From assembly GCF_036014215.1 (NCBI RefSeq), contig NZ_CP107921.1, positions 6,321,501 through 6,385,500 on the forward strand: a DNA stretch of 64,000 bases, given 5' to 3'. Position 1 is the first letter of the stretch. Every line of letters starts with the position of its first letter. This document shows positions 1 to 9,266 of the stretch, piece by piece. Made by a program: the position numbers and the translations under genes. This stretch comes from Streptomyces sp. NBC_00440 (GTDB lineage: Bacteria; Actinomycetota; Actinomycetes; Streptomycetales; Streptomycetaceae). The notes under the pieces were generated by a model, which was not told the DNA's origin, ran no database searches, and saw only the letters and a program-made list of their open reading frames with translations.

Positions 1-157
1 ACACGACGCTCAGCCATGGTGTTGCCCTTCGAGTTCTGTGCTAGTTGTCTAGACCATTCTTGCACGGGTGGTGCGGGGGCGGATGTGGTGCGGGACCGCT
101 CTGCCGGATCCCAGACTGCACCGCTCCCCGTACCACCGCGACCCGTACGCTTTCAGC

Positions 158-3142
158 ATGCAGCCCCCGCTGGAGGAGAACCCGCACCAGGAGTACCCGG
201 CCCACTGGGAAGCGGATGTGGTGCTGCGCGACGGCGGTACCGCGCGGATCCGGCCGATCACCACCGAGGACGCCGACCGGCTCGTCAGCTTCTACGAGCA
301 GGTCTCGCCCGAGTCGAAGTACTACCGCTTCTTCGCTCCGTACCCCCGGCTCTCCGCCAAGGACGTGCACCGCTTCACCCATCACGACTACGTCGACCGG
401 GTGGGTCTTGCGGCGACCGTGGGCGGCGAGTTCATCGCGACCGTCCGCTACGACCGGATCGGCACGCACGAGGCCGAGGTCGCCTTCCTCGTCCAGGACG
501 CGCACCAGGGGCGCGGTGTGGCCTCCGCGCTGCTCGAACACATCGCGGCGGTCGCCAGGGAGCGCGAGGTCACCCGCTTCGTCGCCGAAGTGCTGCCCGC
601 CAACAACAAAATGATCAAGGTCTTCACGGACGCCGGGTACGAGCAGCAGCGCAGTTTCGAGGACGGCTCGGTCCACCTGACCTTCGATCTGGAACCCACC
701 GAGGCGTCCCTCGCCGTCCAGCGCGCCCGCGAACAGCGAGCAGAGGCACGGTCGGTACAGCGGCTGCTGGCCCCCAGCTCCGTCGCCGTCGTCGGAGTGG
801 GACGCACCCCAGGCGGGGTCGGGCGCGCGGTCCTGCGCAATCTGCACGGCTCCGGCTTCACCGGGCGCACCTACGCGGTGAACCGCGCCTTCCCCGACGG
901 GCTCACGGAGGTGGACGGCGCCCCTGCTTACCGCTCGGTGGAGTCCATCGCCGCCACCGGTGAGGCGGTCGACCTGGTGGTCGTCGCCGTACCGGCCGCA
1001 CAGGTGCCCGACGTGGTCGCCGACTGCGGGGCCGGCGGGGTGCAGGGGCTCGTCGTGATCTCCGCCGGTTACGCGGAGAGCGGGCCCGAAGGGCTCCTGC
1101 GCCAGCGCGAACTGCTGCGCCGGGCCCGCTCGTACGGCATGCGCATCATCGGGCCGAACGCCTTCGGCCTCATCAACACCGCGGAAGCCGTCCGGCTGAA
1201 CGCCTCGCTGGCCCCCGAGTCCCCGGCGCGCGGGCGGGTCGGACTCTTCACCCAGTCCGGCGCCATCGGGATCGCGCTGCTCTCCACGCTGCACCGGCGC
1301 GGCGCCGGACTCTCCTCCTTCATCTCGGCGGGCAACCGCGCCGATCTGTCGGGCAACGACTTCCTCCAGTACTGGCACGACGACCCGGACACCGATGTCG
1401 CCCTCCTCTACCTGGAGTCGATCGGCAATCCCCGGAAGTTCACCCGCCTCGCCCGGCGCACCGCGGCGGTGAAGCCGGTCGTGGTCGTCAAGGGCGCCCG
1501 GCACAGCGGCAGCGCCCCGCCCGGCCATGCGGTCCCGGTCACCCGGGTCCCCGACGCCACGGTCTCCGCGCTGCTGCGGCAGGCCGGTGTGATCCGGGTC
1601 GACACCGTCACCGAACTCGTCGACGCGGGTCTGCTGCTCGCGGACCAGCCGCTGCCCGCGGGGCCGCGTGTCGCGATCCTCGGCAACTCCGAGTCGCTCG
1701 GCCTGCTGACGTACGACGCCTGTCTCACGGAGCGCCTGCGTCCGCTCCCGCCTGTCGACCTGACGACGGACGCGACCCCGCAGGACTTCCGGGACGCGCT
1801 CGGCCGGGCCCTGGCGGACGACGGGTGCGACGCGGTGCTGATCACGGCGATCCCCTGGGTGGGCGAGAACGGCGTGACCGAGTCGGGTGACGGCGAAGTG
1901 CTGGCCGCGGCCCTGCGTGAAGCGGTCGCGGACGCCCCCGCCAAGCCGGTCGCCGTGGTGCATCTGGAGATCGGCGGTCTCGCCGAGGCCCTGGCGGCGG
2001 CCACCGGCACGGTGCGCGGCCGCCGCGGGACGGCCGCAGGGACGGCAGGCCCGGGTCCGGCGACCACCCCGGAAAGCGACGGGGGAGAGGTCCAGCGGGC
2101 CGGCGCGAACACAGCAGCAGACACCGGTACGGCGGGCACAGCACGCACAGGAGACACGGCAGCCGCAGGCGCCACAGGCGCCACAGGCGATTCAGCAGTC
2201 ACAGCAGTCACAGCTGACACCGCCGACACCGCAGCCCCCGCCGTCGCGCCCCCCGCCGCCCGCACCCGGAGCATCCCCGCCTACCCGGCCGCCGAGCGGG
2301 CCGTCCGCGCACTCGCCCAGGCGGTCCGGTACGCGCGGTGGCGCCGCGAGGCCGCCGAGCCCGGCCGGGTCCCCGAGTACGAAGACATCGACGAGAACGC
2401 CGCCGCCGGCCGGATCGAGGCGCTGCTCGGCACCGCCCGCGTCGACGTCACACGCGGCCTGGCCCTCTCGCCCGACGACGCCTGCGAACTCCTCGGCCTG
2501 TACGGCATCCGCGTCCTGCCGGTCCGTCCCGCCCCGGACGCGGACACCGCCGGCGCCGCGGCGGAGCACCTCGGCTACCCCGTCGCGCTCAAGGCCACGG
2601 CGCCCCATCTGCGCCACCGCCCCGATCTCGGCGGTGTGCGGCTCGATATCGCGACCGAGGCGGGACTGCGCCGCGCCTACGCCGAACTCTCCGCCGACCT
2701 GGGCGGCCCGGCCGAGGTCCGGCCCGTGGTGCAGGCCATGGTGGGGCGCGGTGTGGACACGGTCGTACGGTCCGCGATCGACCCGGCCGTCGGAGCCGTC
2801 CTCTCCTTCGGCCTGGCCGGGGCGCCGTCCGAACTGCTCGGTGACACCGCCCACCGCCTCGTCCCGGCCACCGACCGGGACGCCGCCGAACTGATCAGAA
2901 GCATCAGGACCGCACCCCTCCTGTTCGGCTGGCGCGGCTCGGCGCCCGTCGACACGGCGGCTCTCGAAGAGCTGCTGCTGCGGGTGTCGCGGCTGGTGGA
3001 CGACCACCCCGAAGTGGTGTCCGTCGCTCTCGAACCGGTAGTGGTCGGGCAGAACGGACTCTCCGTGCTCGGGGCCGCCGTACGGCTCGCGCCCGCGAAC
3101 ACACTCGGCGACCTCGGTCCGCGCCGCCTCCCCAGCTACTGA
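158..3142 (+). CDS. GNAT acetyltransferase fused to an ADP-forming acyl-CoA synthetase-like module (PatA-type)
   Basis: About 994 residues. The N-terminal ~170 residues are a GNAT domain (acetyl-CoA loop around QGRGVASALLEH). They are followed by a CoA-binding Rossmann domain (VAVVGVGRTPGGVGRAVLRN), a succinyl-CoA-ligase-like part (FTQSGAIG) and a C-terminal ATP-grasp domain (YPVALKATAPHLRH). This order, GNAT first, is that of Streptomyces PatA enzymes, which acetylate lysines of acyl-CoA synthetases; the synthetase part is usually regulatory rather than catalytic. The residue after PPG (GHAVPV) lies where ADP-forming synthetases keep the phosphohistidine. An Ala/Thr/Gly-rich linker (nt ~2000-2270) separates the ligase and ATP-grasp parts. 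The ATG at 158 was chosen because the conserved HWEADVVLRDG start follows it; an upstream in-frame GTG at 68 is possible. Which proteins it modifies cannot be read from here. Confidence 0.93.
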   Translation: MQPPLEENPHQEYPAHWEADVVLRDGGTARIRPITTEDADRLVSFYEQVSPESKYYRFFAPYPRLSAKDVHRFTHHDYVDRVGLAATVGGEFIATVRYDRIGTHEAEVAFLVQDAHQGRGVASALLEHIAAVAREREVTRFVAEVLPANNKMIKVFTDAGYEQQRSFEDGSVHLTFDLEPTEASLAVQRAREQRAEARSVQRLLAPSSVAVVGVGRTPGGVGRAVLRNLHGSGFTGRTYAVNRAFPDGLTEVDGAPAYRSVESIAATGEAVDLVVVAVPAAQVPDVVADCGAGGVQGLVVISAGYAESGPEGLLRQRELLRRARSYGMRIIGPNAFGLINTAEAVRLNASLAPESPARGRVGLFTQSGAIGIALLSTLHRRGAGLSSFISAGNRADLSGNDFLQYWHDDPDTDVALLYLESIGNPRKFTRLARRTAAVKPVVVVKGARHSGSAPPGHAVPVTRVPDATVSALLRQAGVIRVDTVTELVDAGLLLADQPLPAGPRVAILGNSESLGLLTYDACLTERLRPLPPVDLTTDATPQDFRDALGRALADDGCDAVLITAIPWVGENGVTESGDGEVLAAALREAVADAPAKPVAVVHLEIGGLAEALAAATGTVRGRRGTAAGTAGPGPATTPESDGGEVQRAGANTAADTGTAGTARTGDTAAAGATGATGDSAVTAVTADTADTAAPAVAPPAARTRSIPAYPAAERAVRALAQAVRYARWRREAAEPGRVPEYEDIDENAAAGRIEALLGTARVDVTRGLALSPDDACELLGLYGIRVLPVRPAPDADTAGAAAEHLGYPVALKATAPHLRHRPDLGGVRLDIATEAGLRRAYAELSADLGGPAEVRPVVQAMVGRGVDTVVRSAIDPAVGAVLSFGLAGAPSELLGDTAHRLVPATDRDAAELIRSIRTAPLLFGWRGSAPVDTAALEELLLRVSRLVDDHPEVVSVALEPVVVGQNGLSVLGAAVRLAPANTLGDLGPRRLPSY

Positions 3143-3172
3143 GGGCGAGCTGCTGACGGCAAGCTGCCGGCT

Positions 3173-3191
3173 GCCCGCCGCTGTGGCGGGC
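3173..3191 (+). terminator. Hairpin after the PatA-like gene
   Basis: A 7-bp perfect stem (GCCCGCC / GGCGGGC) with a 5-nt loop lies 30 bp after the stop codon. It is flanked by further GC-rich complementary sequence and has no T-run, which is common for Streptomyces terminators. Confidence 0.4.
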
Positions 3192-3293
3192 CGGCTGCCG
3201 AGGGCCGCCCCTGCTGCGGGCCGCCGCAGGGCCCCGTACAGGCCCTGCTCCGGGGGCCTCTTCCCCCACAGCCATCGGTCTAAGATGGAGCCC

Positions 3294-3881
3294 ATGGCGA
3301 AGACCGGTACAACGACCCAGGGGCTCCGCGCGGCGATCGAGCGCAGCGGCTACTACCCGGCCCTCGTGGCCGAGGCGGTGGAGGCCGCTGTCGGAGGCGA
3401 GCCGGTTTCTTCGTATCTGGTGCATCAGGAGACGACGTTCGATTCCAACGAGGTCCGCCGCCATGTCACGGTCCTCGTCCTGACGGGCAACCGCTTCATC
3501 GTCAGCCACACCGACGAGCAGGCCGCCGACGGCAGCTCCCCGACGCCGTTCGCCACCACGTCGACCGAGTCGGTGAAGCTGGGCCGGATCTCCTCCGTGG
3601 TGCTCAGCCGGGTCGTGGCGAACCCGGAGAAGTACGTCCCCGGCACCCTGCCCCGCGAGGTCGTCCTGACCATCGGCTGGGGCGCGGTCGCCCGGCTCGA
3701 CCTGGAGCCCGCCGCTTGCGGCGACCCCAACTGCGAGGCGGACCACGGGTATACGGGCAGCTCCACCGCCGACGACCTGAGCCTTCGCGTGAGCGAGGCG
3801 GGCGACGGCCCGGACACGGTCCGCCAGACCCTCGCCTTCTCCCAGGCGCTCTCCGAGGCGACCGCGGCGGCCGGCCGCTGA
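3294..3881 (+). CDS. DUF5998 family protein
   Basis: 195 residues, beginning MAKTGTTTQGLRAAIERSGY. It looks like the Streptomyces DUF5998 family: a cytoplasmic mixed alpha/beta protein with no signal peptide or membrane segment. The middle region (VLVLTGNRFIVSHTDEQ) resembles a PH-like or bacterial YokE-type beta sheet, but this is only an impression. A cluster with Cys and His (CGDPNCEADH) near residue 145 could bind metal. Two in-frame ATGs exist, at 3285 and 3294; the second was preferred because MAKTG is the usual family start. The stop overlaps the next gene by one base (TGATG), so the two are probably co-translated. No biochemical function is known to me. Confidence 0.88.
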   Translation: MAKTGTTTQGLRAAIERSGYYPALVAEAVEAAVGGEPVSSYLVHQETTFDSNEVRRHVTVLVLTGNRFIVSHTDEQAADGSSPTPFATTSTESVKLGRISSVVLSRVVANPEKYVPGTLPREVVLTIGWGAVARLDLEPAACGDPNCEADHGYTGSSTADDLSLRVSEAGDGPDTVRQTLAFSQALSEATAAAGR

Positions 3882-5077
3882 TGGCTCTGCCCGACTGGCC
3901 GTACGCGGACGACGCCGCTCCGCTCGCCCTCTCCACCGCCCCGGTACCGGAGTACGGCTCGGGTTCGCTCGCCGATCTGCTGCCGACGCTCGCCGCGGGG
4001 CTGGGAGTTCCCGGCTGCACCTCCGCGATCCCGGAGCTGGCACCCGCCGACCGGAACTGCGTCTTCCTCATCGACGGCCTCGGCTGGGAGCAGATCCGCG
4101 CGCACCCCGACGAGGCGCCGTACCTCCACTCGCTGCTGCCGACCTCGCGCGGCGGCTCCGGCCGTCCGCTCACCGCCGGCTTCCCCGCCACCACGGCGAC
4201 CTCGCTCGCCTCGGTCGGCACCGGACTGCCACCCGGCGCGCACGGCCTCACCGGGTACACCACCCGCAACCCGGCCACCGGCGAGCTGATGAACCAGCTG
4301 CGCTGGCGTCCGTGGACCGACCCGCATGTCTGGCAGCCGTACCCCACGGTCTTCCAGCTCGCCGACGCGGCGGGCGTGCACACCGCGCAGGTCTCGTCGC
4401 CGGACTTCCAGAACACCCCGCTCACCAAGATCGCGCTGAGCGGCGGCACCTTCAGGGGCCGGCTCACCGGCGAGGACCGGATGGACCTGGCCGCCGCCCA
4501 ACTGGGTGCGGCCGACCGTTCGTTGATCTACACGTACTACAGCGAGGTGGACTCCAAGGGTCACCGGTTCGGCATGGACTCGGACGCCTGGCGCGGCCAG
4601 CTGATGTACGTCGACCGGCTCGTCCAGCGCCTCGCCGAGCAGCTCCCGCCCCGTTCGGCGCTGTATGTCACCGCCGACCACGGCATGATCGACATCCCGT
4701 TCGACGAGGAGTCGCGCATCGACTTCGACGAGGACTGGGAACTGGGCGCGGGCGTCGCCCTGCTGGGCGGCGAGGGCCGGGCCCGGCACGTCTACGCGGT
4801 TCCGGGCGCCCGGAGCGATGTGCTGGCCGTCTGGCGTGAGGTGCTCGGCGAGCAGTTCTGGGTGGCGAGCCGCGACGAGGCCATCGCGGCGGGCTGGTTC
4901 GGCCCGGCGGTCGACGAGCGGGTGTACGGGCGGATCGGCGACGTCGTCGCCGCGGCCCACGCCGACGTGGTGATCACCGCGTCCCGCCGCGAGCCGCACG
5001 AGTCGGCCATGGTCGGTATGCACGGCTCGATGACCCCTGCGGAGCAGCTGGTACCGCTGCTCGAAGTACGCTCGTAA
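3881..5077 (+). CDS. Alkaline-phosphatase-fold phosphodiesterase / nucleotide pyrophosphatase-like protein
   Basis: 398 residues of the alkaline phosphatase superfamily, NPP type. Visible motifs are the first metal-binding strand (VFLIDGLGW), the nucleophile Thr region (FPATTATSLASVGTG), YYSEVDSKGHRFG and the late metal site VTADHGMID. Members hydrolyse phosphodiesters or pyrophosphates with two zinc ions. No signal peptide is seen, so it is probably cytoplasmic, unlike many eukaryotic NPPs. The start overlaps the stop of the DUF5998 gene (TGATG), which fixes it and indicates an operon. The substrate is unknown. Confidence 0.9.
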   Translation: MALPDWPYADDAAPLALSTAPVPEYGSGSLADLLPTLAAGLGVPGCTSAIPELAPADRNCVFLIDGLGWEQIRAHPDEAPYLHSLLPTSRGGSGRPLTAGFPATTATSLASVGTGLPPGAHGLTGYTTRNPATGELMNQLRWRPWTDPHVWQPYPTVFQLADAAGVHTAQVSSPDFQNTPLTKIALSGGTFRGRLTGEDRMDLAAAQLGAADRSLIYTYYSEVDSKGHRFGMDSDAWRGQLMYVDRLVQRLAEQLPPRSALYVTADHGMIDIPFDEESRIDFDEDWELGAGVALLGGEGRARHVYAVPGARSDVLAVWREVLGEQFWVASRDEAIAAGWFGPAVDERVYGRIGDVVAAAHADVVITASRREPHESAMVGMHGSMTPAEQLVPLLEVRS

Positions 5078-5139
5078 CCGCGCCCGGCGCCCCCCACCTG
5101 CTCTCCCCCCCCCCAGATCTGAAAGGCCCGCGACCCCCC

Positions 5140-5790
5140 ATGCCCGAGCTGGTGTTCTTCTCCGGAACGATGGACTGCGGAAAGAGCACGCTGGCGCTCC
5201 AGATCGGACACAACCGCTCCGCGCGCGGGCTGCAGGGCGTGATCTTCACCCGCGACGACCGCGCCGGCCAGGGCAAGCTCTCCTCCCGCCTCGGTCTGGT
5301 GACGGAGGCTGTCGAGGCGGCGCCCGGCATGGACCTCTATGCCCATCTGGTGGACCTGATGTCGAAGGGCGGCCGGGTCGACCATGTCATCGTGGACGAG
5401 GCGCAGTTCCTGGCGCCCGAACAGATCGATCAGCTGGCCCGCGTCGTGGACGACCTGAACCTGGACGTCTTCGCTTTCGGCATCACGACCGACTTCCGCA
5501 CCAAGCTCTTCCCGGGCTCGCAGCGGCTGATCGAACTCGCGGACCGGATAGAATCCTTGCAGGTCGAGGCGTTGTGCTGGTGCGGCGCCCGCGCCACCCA
5601 CAACGCCCGTACCGTGGACGGCGCGATGGTCGTGGAGGGCGAGCAGGTCGTCGTGGGTGACGTCGACCGCTCGGCCGAGGAGGTCGGTTACGAGGTTCTC
5701 TGCCGGCGGCATCACCGCCGGCGCATGACGAGTGGCGCGGTCCGGGCCGCGGCGCTCTCTCCCGACGTCCTTCCCTCCAACTCCGCCTGA
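5140..5790 (+). CDS. tdk: Thymidine kinase (type II)
   Basis: 216 residues. ATP-dependent phosphorylation of thymidine in nucleotide salvage. The P-loop FFSGTMDCGKSTLALQ lies at residues 6-21, the Walker B-like VIVDEAQFL near residue 86, and the lasso region FGITTDFRTKLFPGSQRL follows. Zinc ligands are CWCGARATH and the C-terminal CRRHH, as in tetrameric type II enzymes. Length is normal. A short C-rich stretch precedes the gene, with GAAAGG at 5120 as a likely ribosome site. It is convergent with gntR, with a strong hairpin between them. Confidence 0.96.
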   Translation: MPELVFFSGTMDCGKSTLALQIGHNRSARGLQGVIFTRDDRAGQGKLSSRLGLVTEAVEAAPGMDLYAHLVDLMSKGGRVDHVIVDEAQFLAPEQIDQLARVVDDLNLDVFAFGITTDFRTKLFPGSQRLIELADRIESLQVEALCWCGARATHNARTVDGAMVVEGEQVVVGDVDRSAEEVGYEVLCRRHHRRRMTSGAVRAAALSPDVLPSNSA

Positions 5791-5811
5791 GAGCACGCCT
5801 TCCGGTATTCA

Positions 5812-5836
5812 CCCTGCGGCCGGGCCGGCCGCAGGG
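5812..5836. terminator. Bidirectional hairpin between tdk and gntR
   Basis: Perfect 11-bp inverted repeat (CCCTGCGGCCG / CGGCCGCAGGG) with a 3-nt loop between two convergent genes. It can serve both strands. Confidence 0.7.
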
Positions 5837-5860
5837 AGGCCGGGGCCAGGGGGGGTTCCC

Positions 5861-5900
5861 AGTCCGACAGCGTTCAGTCCGACAGCGTTCAGTCCGACAG
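5861..5900. repeat. 15-bp tandem repeat over the gntR stop codon
   Basis: AGTCCGACAGCGTTC occurs at 5861-5875 and 5876-5890, and its first 10 bases again at 5891-5900. The gntR stop lies in the innermost copy. Read past that stop, the C-terminal LSD-stop would recur in the same frame. This is a recent tandem duplication. Confidence 0.9.
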
Positions 5901-6536
5901 CATGACGAAAGCTTTGGCATGGGAGAGATGGCGTTCGACCCGGACCACCGCCTCCTCGACCCTGGACTGCCGGATCAGGGACATCATCTCGCTGTGCTCG
6001 CGCAACATCTCCGGCAGATCGTCGCTGTCCATGTCCACCAGGGTGAGGGCGAGCCGTAGTTCGGCCATCAGCGATTCCTCGACGGCCGCCAGCCGTGAAC
6101 TGCCGAGCAGCCCCACGATCGACACGTGGTACCGCAGATGTGCCTCACTGATCGCTGAGGGGTCACCGGCCTCCACCGCGGCCTCGTAGGCGGACATCGC
6201 GTCGGCCAGCGCGGCCAGTTCGGCGTGGTCCGCGTCCACCACCGCGCGGACTCCGGCGACCTCCAGGATGCGTCGGGTACGGAAGATGTCGTCGATCTCG
6301 GTGTGCGTCAGCCGCCGGACGGAGACGCCTTTGTTCGGCACCTTCACCAGCAGCCCCTCGACCGTCAGCATCTGCAGTGCCTCACGCACGGTGCTGCGGG
6401 AGATCTTGAAGCTCTCCACCAGACTGCTCTCACGCAACGGCGTTCCCGGGCGCAGCCGCCCGCTGTACATCTCCTGGCGCAGAGCCTCGGCGACCCGGTC
6501 CACCACGCTGGACCGGGAGATCTGGATTGATTCCAT
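5889..6536 (-). CDS. GntR/FadR-type transcriptional regulator
   Basis: 215 residues. The N-terminal winged helix (RVAEALRQEMYSGRLRPGTP, then SRSTVREALQML) is typical of GntR, and the C-terminal ~130 residues are an all-helical FCD ligand-binding domain (sensing small carboxylates in the family). It is divergent from the lyase/ABC transporter operon, with two copies of a palindrome in the gap, so it probably represses that operon and itself and is released by the imported substrate or a breakdown product. The ATG at 6536 is the only start giving a full wHTH domain. The 3' end carries a 15-bp tandem duplication. Confidence 0.93.
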   Translation of the reverse strand: MESIQISRSSVVDRVAEALRQEMYSGRLRPGTPLRESSLVESFKISRSTVREALQMLTVEGLLVKVPNKGVSVRRLTHTEIDDIFRTRRILEVAGVRAVVDADHAELAALADAMSAYEAAVEAGDPSAISEAHLRYHVSIVGLLGSSRLAAVEESLMAELRLALTLVDMDSDDLPEMLREHSEMMSLIRQSRVEEAVVRVERHLSHAKAFVMLSD

Positions 6537-6562
6537 GAGCCCACTCTACTGCCGGGTTGTCT

Positions 6563-6577
6563 GATTGTCGGACGATC
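6563..6577. promoter_or_regulatory. GntR operator, copy 1
   Basis: GATTGTCGGACGATC, a 15-bp near-perfect palindrome (one mismatch) 26 bp upstream of the gntR start. It matches copy 2 in 14 of 15 positions and has the TTGTC-N-GAC form of FadR-subfamily operators. Confidence 0.7.
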
Positions 6578-6605
6578 TATTGACTTCCCGGGAACTGCGA
6601 TGGCA

Positions 6606-6620
6606 GATTGTCGGACAATC
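6606..6620. promoter_or_regulatory. GntR operator, copy 2
   Basis: GATTGTCGGACAATC, a perfect 15-bp palindrome, 43 bp (centre to centre, about four helical turns) from copy 1. It lies on the lyase-operon side of the intergenic region. Confidence 0.75.
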
Positions 6621-6751
6621 CGGAGCGGGAGATCTGCGCTGCGGAACATCCCGTTCCGGCTCGTCCCGGCCGGACCATGCCCGCTGCCATGCCCGCCGCT
6701 ATGCCCTCTCCGTTCTGCCCCCTCCCTCAGGCCCCTTAGGAGCGCACCCAC

Positions 6752-8176
6752 GTGACTGTGACCACCCGCCTGTGGGGCGGCCGATTCCGTGAACCGTCGG
6801 CGCCCGCTCTCACCCGGCTCTCCCGCTCCGAACCGAGCTACTTCGACATGGCCCCCTACGACCTCGCGGGCTCCCGTGCCCACGCCAGGGAACTGGTCAG
6901 GGCAGGCATCCTCGACGACGGCGAACTGGCCGTCGTACTCGACGCGATCGACGTACTGGACCAGGACTACCGCGACGGCGCCGTGACTCCGGAACCGGGC
7001 GACGAGGACGTGCACACCTTCCTGGAGCGGGTGTTGATGGAGCGGCTCGGGACGCTCGGCGGAAAGCTGAGAGCCGGTCGCTCCCGCAATGACCAGTGTG
7101 CCAACGACCTGCGGCTCTATCTGCGTGACCAGGCGCGCCGGATCAGCGATGCCTCCTGCGAGCTGATCGAGGCGCTGACCACGCAGGCGGCCGACCACAC
7201 GCACACCGCGGCTCCGGGGTTCACCCACCTCCAGCCCGCCCAGCCAATCGTGTTCGGCCACCAACTGCTCGCTCACGCCCACGCACTGGACCGGGACATG
7301 GACCGGCTGCGTGACTGGGACGTACGCACGGCGCGCTCGCCGCTCGGTGCCGCGGCCCTCGCGGGATCCTCCATCGCGGGCCATCCGGAGCTGTCCGCCG
7401 CCGAGCTCGGATACGACCGGCCCTGTGCCAACTCGCTGGACGCGGTGGGCAGCCGGGACCACGTGGCTGAATTCCTGTTCGTGGCCTCGATGCTCGCAGT
7501 GGACGTGTCGCGGCTGGCCGAAGAGGTGTGCCTGTGGTCCTCGCGGCAGTTCCGCTGGGTCGAACTCGACGACCGCTACGCCACCGGCTCCTCGATCATG
7601 CCGCAGAAGAAGAACCCGGACATCGCCGAACTCGCCCGCGGCAAGGCCAGTCGTCTGACGGGCAATCTGATGGGGTTGCTGGGCGCGCTCAAGGGGCTCC
7701 CCTTCGCCTACAACCGAGATCTCGCGGAGGACAAGCACGCCGCGTTCGACAGTGTGGAGACGCTGCTCATCGTGCTGCCCGCGATGGCCGGTCTCATCGG
7801 ATCCCTCCGCGTGAACACCGAGGAGCTGCGGGTCCAGGCCACCGCCGGGTTCACCCTGGCGACCGAGATCGCGGACTGGCTGGCGCTGCGCGGCGTGCCG
7901 TTCCACGAGGCCCACGAGATCACCGGGGCTGTCGTACGCACCTGCGAGGACTCGGGCGTCGACCTGACGGATCTCACCGATGCCGAACTCGCGGGGATAG
8001 ATCCGAGGCTCACCCCCGAGGTCCGTCATGTGCTCACCGTGGAGAGCGCGCTCGCGGCGAGGTCCGCGACGGGCGGCACCGCGCCGGCCCAAGTGGTCGC
8101 GCAGATCGGCGAACTGACCGAACACGTCGGGACACACCGCCGGTGGGCCGCCGACTACCGGGGCCCGCGCGTCTGA
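6752..8176 (+). CDS. Argininosuccinate-lyase-like C-N lyase
   Basis: 474 residues of the aspartase/fumarase superfamily, closest by eye to argininosuccinate lyase: LWGGRF at the N-terminus, GRSRNDQ near residue 110 and the flexible catalytic-Ser signature GSSIMPQKKNPD. The family eliminates fumarate from N-substituted aspartates. Its position next to GntR, an amino-acid importer and an MmgE/PrpD protein, not next to argG or other arginine genes, argues against biosynthetic ArgH. Iminodisuccinate and EDDS lyases belong to this superfamily and are plausible comparisons. GTG start at 6752 has AGGAG 10 bp upstream. It is the first gene of the induced operon. Confidence 0.85.
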   Translation: MTVTTRLWGGRFREPSAPALTRLSRSEPSYFDMAPYDLAGSRAHARELVRAGILDDGELAVVLDAIDVLDQDYRDGAVTPEPGDEDVHTFLERVLMERLGTLGGKLRAGRSRNDQCANDLRLYLRDQARRISDASCELIEALTTQAADHTHTAAPGFTHLQPAQPIVFGHQLLAHAHALDRDMDRLRDWDVRTARSPLGAAALAGSSIAGHPELSAAELGYDRPCANSLDAVGSRDHVAEFLFVASMLAVDVSRLAEEVCLWSSRQFRWVELDDRYATGSSIMPQKKNPDIAELARGKASRLTGNLMGLLGALKGLPFAYNRDLAEDKHAAFDSVETLLIVLPAMAGLIGSLRVNTEELRVQATAGFTLATEIADWLALRGVPFHEAHEITGAVVRTCEDSGVDLTDLTDAELAGIDPRLTPEVRHVLTVESALAARSATGGTAPAQVVAQIGELTEHVGTHRRWAADYRGPRV

Positions 8177-8336
8177 GACCGCCCCCCCATGTGCCGGTCG
8201 GTCCGAAGCACCGGATTTGTTCCCGCCGAAGCCCAGCGCACGTGAACTCCACACCCCCTTCGGTCCGACCCGCGTCCGCCCCCGATTCCGCGGGCCGCAG
8301 CCGGACCGGGCCGCCAACCATTCTTAGGGACACGAC

Positions 8337-9266
8337 ATGACTGAGCCAGCGCTCACGGCCGGCCGAGCACGCCCTTCGCCGGGCCGCGCCCCCGACCAGG
8401 ATCTGCTCACCCGCACGCGCCGCCACCCCGGCCGCTGGGTCGGCGCGGTAGTGGTCGCCCTGGTCGCGGTGTTCTTCGTCCGCGCCTTTGCCGGAGCCCA
8501 GATCGACTGGGGAGTCGTCCGCCACTATCTCGGGGCCACCGAGCTGATGACCGGCCTCGTGACGACCCTCGTTCTGACGCTTGTCTCCATGGTGCTCGGT
8601 ATCGCGCTGGGACTGCTCGTCGCCGTCATGCGGCTCTCGAAGAATCCGGTGACGAGCGGCGTCGCCTGGTTCTACGTCTGGGTGTTCCGCGGGACGCCGG
8701 TGTATCTGCAGCTTCTCCTGTGGTTCAACCTGGCGCTGATCTTCCCGCTGGTCTCGGTGCCCGGTGTCTACACGGCGCGGACCGTCGACCTGATGACGCC
8801 GTTCGTGGCCGCAGCCCTCGGCCTGGGCATCAACCAGGGCGCGTACACCTCGGAGGTCGTCCGCGCCGGGATTCTGTCGGTGGACGAAGGGCAGCTCGAA
8901 GCCGCCTACACGATCGGTATGAGCACGGCCAAGGCGATGCGCCGGGTGGTGCTTCCCCAGGCGATGAAGGTGATCATTCCGCCCATCGGCAACGAGACGA
9001 TCGGGATGCTCAAGACCACCTCGCTCGCCTCGGCGGTCGGGGTGACCGAGATCCTGCTGCAGGCCCAGCACCTGTACTTCGTCAACAACCGGATCATGGA
9101 ACTGCTGATCGTCTGCGCCGTCTGGTACCTGCTGGCGGTCTCCGTACTGAGCATCGCGCAGTTCTATCTGGAGCGGTACTTCGCCAGGGGCTCCGCCCGG
9201 CCCGTTCCCCCCAGCCCCCTGCGGCGCCTGCTCGCCGCCACGCGCGGAAAGCCGGTGCTCCGATGA
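8337..9266 (+). CDS. Polar amino-acid ABC transporter permease
   Basis: 309 residues. A basic N-terminal tail of about 35 residues precedes five or six membrane segments of the His/Glu/Gln/Arg/opine permease family, with the cytoplasmic EAA loop ([12 protein letters not shown]) that docks the ATPase. The family often uses one or two such proteins as homo- or heterodimers; only one is encoded here. The 160 bp before it contain no gene. The stop overlaps the ATPase start (ATGA), so the two are translationally coupled. With the ATPase and the lipoprotein it forms a complete importer, likely for the substrate of the lyase operon. Confidence 0.93.
   Translation: MTEPALTAGRARPSPGRAPDQDLLTRTRRHPGRWVGAVVVALVAVFFVRAFAGAQIDWGVVRHYLGATELMTGLVTTLVLTLVSMVLGIALGLLVAVMRLSKNPVTSGVAWFYVWVFRGTPVYLQLLLWFNLALIFPLVSVPGVYTARTVDLMTPFVAAALGLGINQGAYTSEVVRAGILSVDEGQLEAAYTIGMSTAKAMRRVVLPQAMKVIIPPIGNETIGMLKTTSLASAVGVTEILLQAQHLYFVNNRIMELLIVCAVWYLLAVSVLSIAQFYLERYFARGSARPVPPSPLRRLLAATRGKPVLR

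Noticed and set aside
41..1963. Long antisense ORF opposite the PatA-like gene
   Set aside because: Its Arg/Gly/Asp-rich translation is typical of the opposite strand of a high-GC gene, with no domain.
6752..8176. Biosynthetic argH
   Set aside because: The signature fits, but no arginine gene is near, while catabolic and transport genes are. ArgH is kept only as a family name.
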